Below are positions 31,936 to 39,336 of a stretch of 42,551 nt of DNA, one piece after another (within the stretch, counting starts at the first letter, position 1; the number at the start of each line of letters is the position of its first letter). The notes below the pieces were generated by a model, which saw only the letters and a program-made list of their open reading frames with translations, was not told the origin of the DNA and did not search any database. This DNA is from a virus: the IMG/VR virus record IMGVR_UViG_3300023284_002263, positions 1 to 42,551 of that record. One strand, given 5' to 3'. Both the position numbers and the translations under genes were made by a program.

Positions 31936-32445
31936 TTATTTTTCGCAGCGTGTCACCAAGCACTGACAAAGAAACCGGGAAATGGCGCCCAAACTATAGT
32001 AAATCCTAAGGGTGCTTGCGCCTTCGCCCCTGCTTATGGACGGACGCAAACCGCCAAGGCGGCGCTTGAGGCTGGTAGCTGAGAACTCGGGTATGTCCCA
32101 GGACTCCCGGATACTTTTGTGATGCATCGAGACTACATATTCTTCAAGCAGTGCCTGCACCCCCCCCATACCTTTGACGGTCTCCTTATCACACTCCCCA
32201 ATAAGATCAGCCCGAGCTATACCATTTGTCACGTCCCAGAAGGTCGTTTCCACGGTCCACCGCTTCTCCCGGCCATCTTCATTCTTCATAGTGCCTTCGC
32301 CCCGGGGAGCAATAGCCTCGACGAAGCGTGGGCGAAGTAAGGTCATCAGGCAGGAGATAAGCGTGCGGCCTGTGCGCGTCTGCTCAGCTTCCGCATCCTG
32401 TTTAAACGCTTCATAAACGTCTTGGATAAGTGTTTCACGATCCAT
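31936..32445 (-). CDS. Conserved early protein of unknown function
   Basis: This 169-aa protein has a helical N-terminus (DVYEAFKQDAEAE), a strand region with TTFWDVTNGIARADLIGE and a less typical C-terminus. Its ATG overlaps the stop of the TOPRIM gene upstream. It contains GTTTAAAC in codons 14-16. No family recognised. Confidence 0.6.
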   Translation of the reverse strand: MDRETLIQDVYEAFKQDAEAEQTRTGRTLISCLMTLLRPRFVEAIAPRGEGTMKNEDGREKRWTVETTFWDVTNGIARADLIGECDKETVKGMGGVQALLEEYVVSMHHKSIRESWDIPEFSATSLKRRLGGLRPSISRGEGASTLRIYYSLGAISRFLCQCLVTRCEK

Positions 32446-33341
32446 CAGATTAGCCCTTCAAGTTTGCGTCTCAGCTCAGAAGAAATTTCCTGCTCTTTGG
32501 CCAGGCACTTTTCATGTACATCGTCGTCTATCCAGAGTAAACAATTTTCCCGGACAATATCCCGCAGCTGAGATGGGTGGATCGCCTCACACTGTGTGGT
32601 CAAGCCCTCAAAAGACCGCTTGTCAGTGGTCTTAGCAGGTGCCGTGGGTAAGTTCATCTCCTCGACCTGTTCCGGCGTCACAGCTATGCGGTAAAGGTCG
32701 CATTCGTTGTTGTCGTTGCCCCAGCCGTCCTCTTCCCTGATGTCCCGCATAAATGCCTGCAGGTCCTCATCCAGCGAGCCGAACATGTGGACCCCTGATG
32801 GGTCGTGGTCGCCAAGATGCAAAATAACGACATGCTTTTCAAGGGCCAGCTCCTGGGCTAGGTTGTGCTTGGTGGTCACGCTGTCAAACCCACCAGAGGA
32901 CAGGACAGGGATATGCCACTCCTCAACAGCGTTTGCCAGTTGGGGTAACATGCCCCCGGCCTCACACCAGACATAAATTTTGGTGTCTTGCACAGCTTGA
33001 CGGTCCAGTATAAAGTTTTCAGCTCGCCATATGATAGACCTGACAAAGCTACTCTGGGAGGAATAGCCAGCAGCACACGCACGGCGCAGCCCATCGTCCC
33101 GAATACTGTCCATATCAATTAGCTTGGCGCGGCGTGCTTTGTTCATAGTCTCGCACAGGCGCTTATATGCTTTCTCCGTCTTGTCGTATCCCTCATTGGA
33201 AACTAACATATAGAATATTTGGCGCAGGGTCAGAGGCAGTATGTCGCTCTCAGTAATTATCGCCTGCACTTTGTGGACTAGCTGATAAACCGCTTCTGTT
33301 GGTTTCCAGCTATACATAAATCCGCGTGGTCTACCCATCAT
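32445..33341 (-). CDS. TOPRIM protein resembling topoisomerase VI subunit A
   Basis: This 298-aa protein has a winged-helix-like region (PLTLRQIFYMLVS, then KRLCETMNKARRAKLIDMD) followed by a TOPRIM core with an acidic start in VWCEAGGML and the DxDPSG motif in HLGDHDPSGVHM. This order resembles topoisomerase VI-A/Spo11-like proteins found in phages. The catalytic Tyr cannot be assigned with confidence; RQIFYML offers one candidate. A DNA-strand-cutting or relaxing role is inferred. Confidence 0.75.
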   Translation of the reverse strand: MMGRPRGFMYSWKPTEAVYQLVHKVQAIITESDILPLTLRQIFYMLVSNEGYDKTEKAYKRLCETMNKARRAKLIDMDSIRDDGLRRACAAGYSSQSSFVRSIIWRAENFILDRQAVQDTKIYVWCEAGGMLPQLANAVEEWHIPVLSSGGFDSVTTKHNLAQELALEKHVVILHLGDHDPSGVHMFGSLDEDLQAFMRDIREEDGWGNDNNECDLYRIAVTPEQVEEMNLPTAPAKTTDKRSFEGLTTQCEAIHPSQLRDIVRENCLLWIDDDVHEKCLAKEQEISSELRRKLEGLI

Positions 33342-33370
33342 TTGGCTCCTTCAAAGGTGTTAAAAGGTTG

Positions 33371-33667
33371 TTAATCTGCAGCTTGTTCCAACTGCTCTAT
33401 TGCAGTATCCAAACAGCCAATAGCTCCCTGCAACTCTTCCAGCTCTCCCCAAGCTCCGTCTAGGAGCTCAATAACACAATCCGCTGTGTCACCCTTCTCC
33501 CCGTCTCCAATTGCTTCGGGCATATTGTCCCGGTATTCCTGCTCCTCGTCGCGGAGACCTGCAACGTTATCCATAAGTTGGGCCAGCGTGCCACTTTCCA
33601 GCTCCGTTTTCATCTCCTCAATAAAATGTACAGTAACAGCTATGGAATTACGTCTCGCTTCATTCAT
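33371..33667 (-). CDS. Small helical phage protein of unknown function
   Basis: This protein has 98 residues from ATG 33667. The helical pattern EARRNSI...LRDEEQEYRDNMPEAI, then GEKGDTAD, is one I have seen in many phage early regions; the function is not known to me. The start overlaps the stop of the next gene upstream by 8 bases. Confidence 0.65.
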   Translation of the reverse strand: MNEARRNSIAVTVHFIEEMKTELESGTLAQLMDNVAGLRDEEQEYRDNMPEAIGDGEKGDTADCVIELLDGAWGELEELQGAIGCLDTAIEQLEQAAD

Positions 33668-33884
33668 CGTCTGGTTCCTTCTCACCGTTTAAACGTGGTA
33701 ATAGTCTTTTCAATTCGGCAGAGGGGTCCTCCTCCATAGGGTAATAAGCCAAATCAAACATGCGCTTAGTTGCGTCGTCGTATGGCTTATCTAAAGGCAC
33801 CTTGTCGATACTCCCCGCCTTCAAAGTCGTCCCATGATTTTTGGCCTTTTGCGCCGCTTTATACTTTTTGCTTCTTACACTCAT
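33660..33884 (-). CDS. Small basic-start protein of unknown function
   Basis: This protein has 74 residues from ATG 33884, chosen because it carries the repeated ribosome cassette GGAGCAAGTGAGATGAG and overlaps the upstream stop. The N-terminus is Lys-rich (SVRSKKYKAAQKAKN), the C-terminus acidic. GTTTAAAC lies near its end. No family recognised. Confidence 0.6.
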   Translation of the reverse strand: MSVRSKKYKAAQKAKNHGTTLKAGSIDKVPLDKPYDDATKRMFDLAYYPMEEDPSAELKRLLPRLNGEKEPDDE

Positions 33885-34018
33885 CTCACTTGCTCCCAAA
33901 TAAACCACCCCCAGGCTGTAAAATACCACAAGACGCTCATGAATATCAGGGCAGTACGCAGTTCCTTTATCCGGGCTCTTAAATGGGCTTCATAGTCGTT
34001 TCTCATCTCACTTGCTCC
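33880..34018 (-). repeat. Two identical 17-base ribosome-site cassettes
   Basis: GGAGCAAGTGAGATGAG (transcript sense) occurs at 33880-33896 and 34002-34018, each time with its ATG as the start codon of a small gene. Exact copies over the ribosome site, spacer and first codons suggest local duplication or gene conversion. Confidence 0.8.
33881..34006 (-). CDS. 41-residue single-span membrane microprotein
   Basis: ATG 34006 follows AGGAG by 8 bases; the stop overlaps the next start (ATGA). The product has a charged start (RNDYEAHLRARIKEL) and an aromatic-rich hydrophobic segment (ALIFMSVLWYFTAWGWFIW). Coupling and the ribosome site support it. The role is unknown. Confidence 0.65.
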   Translation of the reverse strand: MRNDYEAHLRARIKELRTALIFMSVLWYFTAWGWFIWEQVR

Positions 34019-34374
34019 TAATGGTTCAGCTGCTTAGCCGCGTCCAACATATCGGATAAGACCACCGGCCCATAGCTAGCAGACACTTTAGATATAAGTA
34101 TCCCGGCCCTGTCGTGGCGGCTCAGGGGCCAGAACTTGCCAGCTGGGCCAACGTACCCTATAAGGTTGTTTGTGCTCCCCACGGACGTCCCTGAGCCATA
34201 GTGAATAAGCGTCTCGTTAAGGCTGACCCCGCTGATACTTCGCAGCAGAAATCTGTGGGTTTTGGTGCCCACTTTAAATATCGTGACATGCCCGTGAATA
34301 GGCATGGTTTCGCCTTTCCTGATATAGCCTTTAATTGTTGCCTCCTGGGTATGGGGATACTTGTCAATTTCCAT
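34018..34374 (-). CDS. Beta-rich protein of unknown function
   Basis: This 118-aa protein has strands throughout (PIHGHVTIFKVGTKTHRFLL, NNLIGYVGPAGKFWPLS) and a helical end. ATG 34374 overlaps the upstream stop (TAATG). An internal Met at residue 24 also has a plausible site. No family recognised. Confidence 0.6.
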   Translation of the reverse strand: MEIDKYPHTQEATIKGYIRKGETMPIHGHVTIFKVGTKTHRFLLRSISGVSLNETLIHYGSGTSVGSTNNLIGYVGPAGKFWPLSRHDRAGILISKVSASYGPVVLSDMLDAAKQLNH

Positions 34375-34820
34375 TAGCTTTTACCCGCCGTAGTGTGGGG
34401 GCCCTTCTCACATACCCAGTAATGTTCTTTCTGTCTGTCCCTGATAATAGTGTAGCTGTCATGGTTCATCATGGCCTTAGGCCTCGACACTTCCCGGAAA
34501 TGCCCGAGAAACTCGTCAGGATCGCCCGAGACATAGTGCAAATAGCAATCGTTATGCCCATTGCGCACTAGGATGCTCTCTTGCTCGTACAGCTTAGCAA
34601 ACCGTTGCATTGCTTTGACGTCTGAAGTGTAGACGATGAAGCTATCCTCCCGGTCTCCCTTGTACACGCCAACGACTTTATGAAACTCGCGGCCTGTCTC
34701 CCCCCGGAAACCCATTAACTGACCTTCAAGCAGCTTCGTACGCCGTCCGTTCTGGTCTTTTGACAGGGTTTTCAATTCAGCGCTCAAAATAATAAACGGG
34801 ATATATGTGTGGTCTCTCAT
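34374..34820 (-). CDS. Protein of unknown function
   Basis: This protein has 148 residues from ATG 34820, chosen because it forms an ATGA overlap with the upstream stop; upstream codons look non-coding. Mixed alpha/beta with aromatic and charged segments (YIPFIILSAELKTLSKDQ; GVYKGDREDSFIVYT). The C-terminus is basic. No family recognised. Confidence 0.6.
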   Translation of the reverse strand: MRDHTYIPFIILSAELKTLSKDQNGRRTKLLEGQLMGFRGETGREFHKVVGVYKGDREDSFIVYTSDVKAMQRFAKLYEQESILVRNGHNDCYLHYVSGDPDEFLGHFREVSRPKAMMNHDSYTIIRDRQKEHYWVCEKGPHTTAGKS

Positions 34821-35203
34821 GACATGTTTCCTCTCACAGTGTCCAGCAAGGCGAGTGTGTCTTTTAGGGTGTAGAGAGTTTTTGTAGCCGCATCTCTCAG
34901 CACACACACATTAAAATGGTTGCGTTTCCCTGCACGCGTGGCTTCATCAGCCGCTAACCGTGCAAACCTGAGTGCCGCCCGAAGGGTCATCTTTGTGGCC
35001 TTTAGCGGGCTAACATGCAATATATTGTCGCCTGCTTCTGCCCCGTCACTGGGATATAAGACCTCAGCGTACACGTCGCTTAAGCTCACCACGTAATTCT
35101 TACCATTTCTCCCAACGCTTTGGGCTTCATCGGTCTCCAGCCATGCTGCGAGCTCCGACACATACCTGTTTAAACGCTCTACTACTTCCTGTTCTGTGCT
35201 CAT
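34817..35203 (-). CDS. Helical protein of unknown function
   Basis: This 128-aa protein is helical at both ends (EQEVVERLNRYVSELAAWL; KMTLRAALRFARLAADE), with strands between. AAGG lies 8 bases before the ATG. It contains GTTTAAAC in codons 10-12. No family recognised. Confidence 0.6.
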   Translation of the reverse strand: MSTEQEVVERLNRYVSELAAWLETDEAQSVGRNGKNYVVSLSDVYAEVLYPSDGAEAGDNILHVSPLKATKMTLRAALRFARLAADEATRAGKRNHFNVCVLRDAATKTLYTLKDTLALLDTVRGNMS

Positions 35204-35207
35204 GATC

Positions 35208-35831
35208 TTAGCCTTTCACCAAATAACCCCTGCTACCGCAGCAGGGACAAACGGACTCCTCAGGATCAATCATATCCATCCACTTTCTAGCTGTCCGTGC
35301 GGTAAACTCGCAGTTGTTGCACGATATTTTCAACATGCGCGTGCCCTGCTTCTTAATGGATGATTTACCTTTGAGTTTACTATGTGGGATAGGTCCAGCT
35401 TGCTCGACATACTCCACCATGCGCTCTTTAAGCTCATCTCCTAGCGCCGTGGCTGTCATCTTACCCTCAAGCCCTACAGCCTTCGCAGTGCGCCTGAAAA
35501 AGCCTCTGTGCCCGCTCTTGCAATTGTCAGTAGCGTGGATAAGCTCATGCACGAGAATGCCCAACACCTCGACACTGTCCGCAATATCAGGCCGGATAAA
35601 TATCTCGTTATAAATGCCGCCTTCGCTCGCGCCTTTTGTCCAACATTCGCCAATGCGCTTGCGTCCGCCTCCCGGGAAACCGATTGACACGCGCACATCA
35701 GGACGTTTAAACAGGCCCTCTGTGATCGGGCCAAGCTCAACATCTAAGATATGATTGCAAGCATCTAACATCCAACGCTCGCGGGTAATGTCTTGTTCGT
35801 TTTTAAGCAGTGCTGCTGCTGTGTTGGTCAT
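35208..35831 (-). CDS. SprT-like zinc metallopeptidase with a C-terminal zinc ribbon
   Basis: This protein has 207 residues from ATG 35831. A zincin motif HELIHATDNCKSGH lies at about 95-108, with a third His in the GHRGFF step as in SprT/Spartan-like proteins. The C-terminal SCNNCEF and CPCCGSRGY provide four Cys for a zinc ribbon. Host Spartan removes DNA-protein crosslinks; a phage role in clearing DNA-bound proteins is inference. The start lies within the tail of the 48-residue gene. Confidence 0.85.
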   Translation of the reverse strand: MTNTAAALLKNEQDITRERWMLDACNHILDVELGPITEGLFKRPDVRVSIGFPGGGRKRIGECWTKGASEGGIYNEIFIRPDIADSVEVLGILVHELIHATDNCKSGHRGFFRRTAKAVGLEGKMTATALGDELKERMVEYVEQAGPIPHSKLKGKSSIKKQGTRMLKISCNNCEFTARTARKWMDMIDPEESVCPCCGSRGYLVKG

Positions 35832-35833
35832 GA

Positions 35834-35980
35834 TCAAGATCCCCCGTCCTTAAACGCATCGATAAAGCCGCCGCATATCTGCAGGACTACCCAACAGAAT
35901 ATAGCGAACATAGCCACGCCAGCAATGGCGGCGATGACTGGTGGGAGGGTGTCGAGACCTGTTGAGATAAAATCCAACAT
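35834..35980 (-). CDS. 48-residue membrane microprotein
   Basis: ATG 35980 has a G-rich ribosome site (GGGGGAATGTAGC). The product has one long hydrophobic stretch (PPVIAAIAGVAMFAIFCWVVL) and a short tail. It ends just after the SprT-like start region. No family recognised; the frame, site and overlap support it. Confidence 0.65.
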   Translation of the reverse strand: MLDFISTGLDTLPPVIAAIAGVAMFAIFCWVVLQICGGFIDAFKDGGS

Positions 35981-35981
35981 G

Positions 35982-36155
35982 CTACATTCCCCCGTGTGTG
36001 AGACGTGATAACTCGTCTTTTAAAGTTTTGATTATTTTGCGCCACCTCGCTTTATGCTTTTTAGGTGTGCTGCCATTGCTGTTATCAAGCTTGCTTTGCC
36101 AATACTGGATTTCCTGCTGCTTATGCTGCACGGCGGTTAGGGGTTTCTTAGACAT
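35982..36155 (-). CDS. 57-residue basic helical protein
   Basis: The product is Lys/Gln/Arg-rich (TAVQHKQQEIQYWQSKL; KHKARWRKIIKTLKDEL), without membrane segments. The stop lies 1 base before the start of the next gene. The ribosome site is weak. It could bind nucleic acid by composition only. Confidence 0.5.
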   Translation of the reverse strand: MSKKPLTAVQHKQQEIQYWQSKLDNSNGSTPKKHKARWRKIIKTLKDELSRLTHGGM

Positions 36156-36175
36156 GATATGGTTCTTTCTTTGAG

Positions 36176-36215
36176 TTTAGGGTGTAGGGTTTAGGGTTTA
36201 GGGTTTAGGGTTTAG
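36176..36215. repeat. Telomere-like TTTAGGG heptamer array
   Basis: Five consecutive heptamers, four TTTAGGG and one TGTAGGG (36176-36210), are followed by a partial TTTAG. The PAPS-reductase-like gene ends inside the array (TAA at 36205-36207). On the transcript strand CCCTAAA supplies TAA in all three frames. It resembles a microsatellite, or plant telomere sequence by coincidence. Confidence 0.9.
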
Positions 36216-36981
36216 TGTTCTTGTTGGGTGTGACGGGTACTCCAGTGTAATCCTCCAGGTATGTCGGCACTCCCTTGATGGGCATCATCATGGATTGGTC
36301 TATGCGCTTTTCAGTCTCAACATGCTTACGGTAGAGGGCTGGATTTAGCTTTGCCGCTGTCACCAGGTCGTTTTTTGATGACATGATACAGAAGCAGCAG
36401 GACAGCCGGGACATACCAGCCTTATAAGCCCAATGCGGATCCTCACCGGCTTCCTTTATGGATGCAAAGACTTCGTGCTCTAACATGTCATGGATTGGCA
36501 ACCAGTCATACCATTCCCGTCCAGCCTTGCTGTTCCGCTTATTCAGTTTGAATGTGTTCAATTTGGCTCGGCTGGTGCTTTCCTGGGATCTCATGCCCAT
36601 GCAATTAACGATCAAACCGCCAAACTCTGGATGTGCTTTTAGGTAATGCCGGATGACTTTCTCAATTGGTCCGCGTTTCAAGTCACTTGTGCACTGACGG
36701 TATTTAGGGGACGGATACATTTGGCGGTGCTCGACCATTTCAAAGAACGTCTTGTTTGCCCTGGTTACGATCACGGGAATAAGATCCCCGGCATATTCGC
36801 GCACTTTGTCCTCTGTGCCGTCCCACTCGACACCAGGTAGTTCCGCGTGAATGATTAGGAGCTGTTTGGGCAGGACATGTTTCCTAAGGTAGATCAACAT
36901 TGCCTGGCTGTCTTTGCCTCCAGAGTGGTTGCACACGAACAAAGCGCCGCGCTTAATTAAGCTATTAATACGTATTTCCAT
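36205..36981 (-). CDS. PAPS-reductase-like PP-loop protein
   Basis: This 258-aa protein carries the PP-loop SGGKDSQAM (20-28), the family's CTSDLKRGPIEKV (about 96-108) and NCMGMRSQEST (about 124-134), and a C-terminal SCCFCIMSS (about 194-202) that may bind a cluster. Relatives include CysH sulfate reduction enzymes and the DndC-type DNA phosphorothioation proteins. In phages the role is unsettled; sulfur metabolism or DNA modification are options. GGAGGAAT precedes the ATG. It starts 15 bases after the leader gene. Confidence 0.85.
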   Translation of the reverse strand: MEIRINSLIKRGALFVCNHSGGKDSQAMLIYLRKHVLPKQLLIIHAELPGVEWDGTEDKVREYAGDLIPVIVTRANKTFFEMVEHRQMYPSPKYRQCTSDLKRGPIEKVIRHYLKAHPEFGGLIVNCMGMRSQESTSRAKLNTFKLNKRNSKAGREWYDWLPIHDMLEHEVFASIKEAGEDPHWAYKAGMSRLSCCFCIMSSKNDLVTAAKLNPALYRKHVETEKRIDQSMMMPIKGVPTYLEDYTGVPVTPNKNTKP

Positions 36982-36996
36982 AGTCTCATTCCTCCG

Positions 36997-37200
36997 TTAA
37001 AGCATTTTGTAAAGACGACGGGCGATTTTGCCCATCTGGTCTTGAACCAGAGCTTTTTCCCGGTCTGTCATACCTACCACGTTGTCGGTGTTTTCTGTCC
37101 AGTAATCTATTGCAATGAACACGGCATCCCGGAAAATTTCCTGTGCTTTTTGCTTCGGGGTTTCTTTAACCGTGCTGTCGAATGTTTTAGTGATGGACAC
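36997..37200 (-). CDS. First gene of the leftward operon, unknown function
   Basis: This protein has 67 residues from GTG 37200, with AGGAG 7 bases upstream. Helical and charged; no DNA-binding motif is certain. It lies next to the operator palindrome and main leftward promoter and will be expressed first after infection. Confidence 0.7.
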   Translation of the reverse strand: MSITKTFDSTVKETPKQKAQEIFRDAVFIAIDYWTENTDNVVGMTDREKALVQDQMGKIARRLYKML

Positions 37201-37214
37201 TATACTCTCCTGTG

Positions 37215-37229
37215 TGTTATACTATAACA
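37215..37229. promoter_or_regulatory. Perfect 15-bp operator-like palindrome before the first leftward gene
   Basis: TGTTATA-C-TATAACA is an exact palindrome lying between the leftward promoter and the start codon at 37200. It is a good candidate repressor site or RNA hairpin. Confidence 0.6.
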
Positions 37230-37259
37230 TGAGCCCTACGCTCTTTTTGTCTATACCCC

Positions 37260-37287
37260 ATTATACCAAACTTGCGCCAAAATGCAA
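37260..37287 (-). promoter_or_regulatory. Main leftward sigma70-type promoter
   Basis: On the minus strand TTGCAT and a consensus TATAAT are separated by 16 bases, giving a transcript start about 50 bases before the operon's first gene. The -35 element overlaps one arm of a 10-bp inverted repeat (37283-37292). Confidence 0.7.
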
Positions 37288-38132
37288 CACATACAACGTA
37301 TTATTATTTATTATATATGGATGTGTTGCAACTTTACAACATAGCTCTGTTACGCTCAGGGAAGCCGCTACAGTGCAGGTATGAAGTTTGGGCATAGTTA
37401 GACCTAGAAGTAAGTGTTCGCAACGGACGAAAATGGTGTATTTTAATGAAAAAGTTTGGGCATATTTAGTAAAAGCAAGCAAACTTTGAGCTCAGAGCTT
37501 ACGATGGGGATTTCAAGCTTACGTTGGGATACATCATACTTACGCTCATTTTGGCGTTTTAGAGGGTACCGCGTGATTTAGGCAGCATATGTAAGTGTAT
37601 GATGTGCCCGAACGTAAGGAGATCTTGGTAAGCGTAACTAAACTTTGGCTGTTTTTATAAATACGCCCAAACTTCACGCTTTTTAGCCTCGGGGATTTGG
37701 GGATTTGCAAGGAAGAAAACGGGAGGCGATGTGCGAGTTATGCAGCGGGATCAGAGGGTTAGCGCCTGCAACGTACTTTTCAAAATATGTGAAACTACGT
37801 TCAGGGGGGTTCTGGAAACTATTATAAACGTAGAGCCTCTATTCTTTTATTATTATATATACCAAGGCTCTCCCATTATTATAGTTTAGAAAAGTAGCCA
37901 GATCGTATATTTGGACTTTATTAAAAATATGTTGCGCCCCCAAACTGCGCGATTTAGAGCGCGCATGTTCGTAGCGGCTTGGCCTCGTGGGCCTGAAATT
38001 CGGCCAAATCGCCTCACTTCCTCAATTCAACATTCTAACGTAACGCTAACTCCTGGTTTAGCATAACTATATATTTAGCACGTATATACACACAGGCCCT
38101 GTGCTAACTGTCGAGTTATCACAGCTCCCACA

Positions 38133-38188
38133 CATGCAAGAACCATGCCAGCTGCTTCCCTCTCCCTGGGCATGCGAGAACCATACCA
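38133..38188. repeat. Pair of 18-bp direct repeats with two mismatches
   Basis: CATGCAAGAACCATGCCA (38133-38150) recurs with two changes at 38171-38188, in the non-coding region. Possible iterons or regulatory sites. Confidence 0.6.
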
Positions 38189-38385
38189 CCCCTGGTCGCG
38201 ATATTGGGTTATTTGATAATAGGGGGGGTATGTTAGATTTGGGTTGGTGTTTCGTGCTTAGGGTTTGCTCAGCCCCGCATACCAAATATCTAGCCCACCG
38301 TAACTTCATCTCATCGTAACAAAGTTATTTACAAATATAGAATTATGGGGTACAGTTTATATACCAACGTAACGGAGATTTTAAA

Positions 38386-38571
38386 GTGAGTGATAGTACA
38401 GATAAACTGAATATGCTTATGCGAAATAAGCCAAAGACTGCACCCATCGCTCAAGGAGGTATCGTCCCTCCTGCCCCAGGGTACGGCGACTATGTGAGGC
38501 TGCAGAGGCGCCTGGAGGCTATGGAAGATAAAATAAGGGACCTGGAAGCGGAGATGTTAAGATGCCTTTAA
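38386..38571 (+). CDS. Small coiled-coil protein, first rightward accessory gene
   Basis: This 61-aa protein starts at GTG 38386 with CGGAG 9 bases upstream. The C-terminal half is a coiled coil (RRLEAMEDKIRDLEAEML). The stop overlaps the next start. It carries no other motif. Confidence 0.6.
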   Translation: MSDSTDKLNMLMRNKPKTAPIAQGGIVPPAPGYGDYVRLQRRLEAMEDKIRDLEAEMLRCL

Positions 38572-38834
38572 CGAAGATATTTGACGAGATAGTGTCTGAG
38601 AGGGCCTTGCAGGTTACGAAACACGGAGGGCAGAGGAGTGACGACGCTCAGCCTTTGTATAACTTTTTTAGGCAGATAAGTAAGCGTAACCTGAAAGCTG
38701 CTGTAGCTATTATGAGGGACCTCCCCGAGGCACCCCAACTTGCCGAAGCTCGGAGGCGCCTTATCCAGGTCGCAGCGCTGGCTGTTGCAGCCATAGAGAA
38801 AATTGATCGGAGTACAGACGATGAGAAACCGTAA
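38562..38834 (+). CDS. Possible MazG-like helical protein
   Basis: This 90-aa all-helical protein begins with IFDEIVSERALQVTKHGGQ and ends with ARRRLIQVAALAVAAIEKID, resembling the helix arrangement of small phage MazG-type nucleotide pyrophosphohydrolases, but the EExxE metal site is not obvious. Either a degenerate member or an unrelated helical bundle. It overlaps the previous stop. Confidence 0.5.
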   Translation: MPLTKIFDEIVSERALQVTKHGGQRSDDAQPLYNFFRQISKRNLKAAVAIMRDLPEAPQLAEARRRLIQVAALAVAAIEKIDRSTDDEKP

Positions 38835-39018
38835 ATTTTACGGCAGAAGAACTAAGTATGATGTTATTGCCCAGAAAAGGGCGGAGAGGTTATACGGTAA
38901 AATCCGACCAGCTCCTAAGCCTCTCAACGAGGCTGTGTTGGCATTGGTCTTCACACTAATTGGGGCGCTCGGTGCTACCGCTATTATAAAACTGCTTATT
39001 GTTTTCTCAGGGGGTTGA
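38821..39018 (+). CDS. Small membrane protein, one C-terminal span
   Basis: This protein has 65 residues from ATG 38821, overlapping the previous gene by 14 bases. The N-terminus is basic (RNRKFYGRRTKYD); a hydrophobic segment (LALVFTLIGALGATAIIKLL) is near the end, giving a probable tail-anchored topology. No family recognised. Confidence 0.6.
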   Translation: MRNRKFYGRRTKYDVIAQKRAERLYGKIRPAPKPLNEAVLALVFTLIGALGATAIIKLLIVFSGG

Positions 39019-39051
39019 CAGACCTCTCTATAAAGCTTACGATGAGCGTAA
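39015..39051 (+). promoter_or_regulatory. Promoter with inverted-repeat operator over the -10 box
   Basis: TTGACA (39015-39020), 17 bases, then TACGAT (39038-39043). The -10 lies inside TTACG-ATGAG-CGTAA (39037-39051), an inverted repeat. The 18-mer AGCTTACGATGAGCGTAA is nearly repeated at 40962-40979. Confidence 0.65.
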
Positions 39052-39078
39052 CGTAAAAATAACTTCAGGACAAATGTT

Positions 39079-39336
39079 ATGGTACAAGACCAAGGAAGAC
39101 CTCTGCTCGACACAGTCGCCATGGCTGTTATGGAGCTTGAGCTCAAGGACCGGATCGAACATCCCGATAAACACTACTCAGCTTTCACCCTCACTAGGGA
39201 GGAAGAGGCGCAGGTAGTTGCGGAGAACGCATATATCCTGGGCATGGCGATGGTGCGCGAGAGCGTTAAGGCATCGAAGGAGTGGGAGATTGTACCTGTG
39301 GCTACTCCGGAGAAGGAAGAAGAGACTGAGACATGA
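39079..39336 (+). CDS. Small acidic protein of unknown function
   Basis: This 85-aa helical protein has an acidic tail (PEKEEETET). The AGGAC site precedes ATG 39079. It is the first gene after the regulated promoter and is ATGA-coupled to the zincin gene. No family recognised. Confidence 0.6.
   Translation: MVQDQGRPLLDTVAMAVMELELKDRIEHPDKHYSAFTLTREEEAQVVAENAYILGMAMVRESVKASKEWEIVPVATPEKEEETET

Larger units (their letters stand above)
37201..38385. other. Divergent intergenic region: probable replication origin and regulatory switch
   Basis: No convincing gene was found in about 1.2 kb. It holds an inverted repeat TGCAACACAT/ATGTGTTGCA around a 28-base AT-rich core (37283-37330), two near-identical 18-mers with AAGTTTGGGCATA (37384 and 37452) plus an inverted partial copy (37665), repeated TTACG/CGTAA motifs, a GCTAA/TTAGC group (38044-38107), a pair of 18-mers at 38133 and 38171, and several AT-rich blocks. 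Leftward replication genes and rightward accessory genes diverge from it. An origin is inferred from the repeats and position. Confidence 0.6.

Noticed and set aside
36176-36215. CRISPR array or true telomere
   Set aside because: Units are contiguous 7-mers without spacers, and the map is circular, so neither fits.
37261-37482. Short reading frames in the intergenic region (for example 37115-37384 and 37261-37482)
   Set aside because: No ribosome sites, odd composition, and they cross the repeats and promoter.
38067-38319. Opposing frames of 72-80 codons in the intergenic region
   Set aside because: They overlap each other and the GCTAA/TTAGC repeats; no start signals were found.
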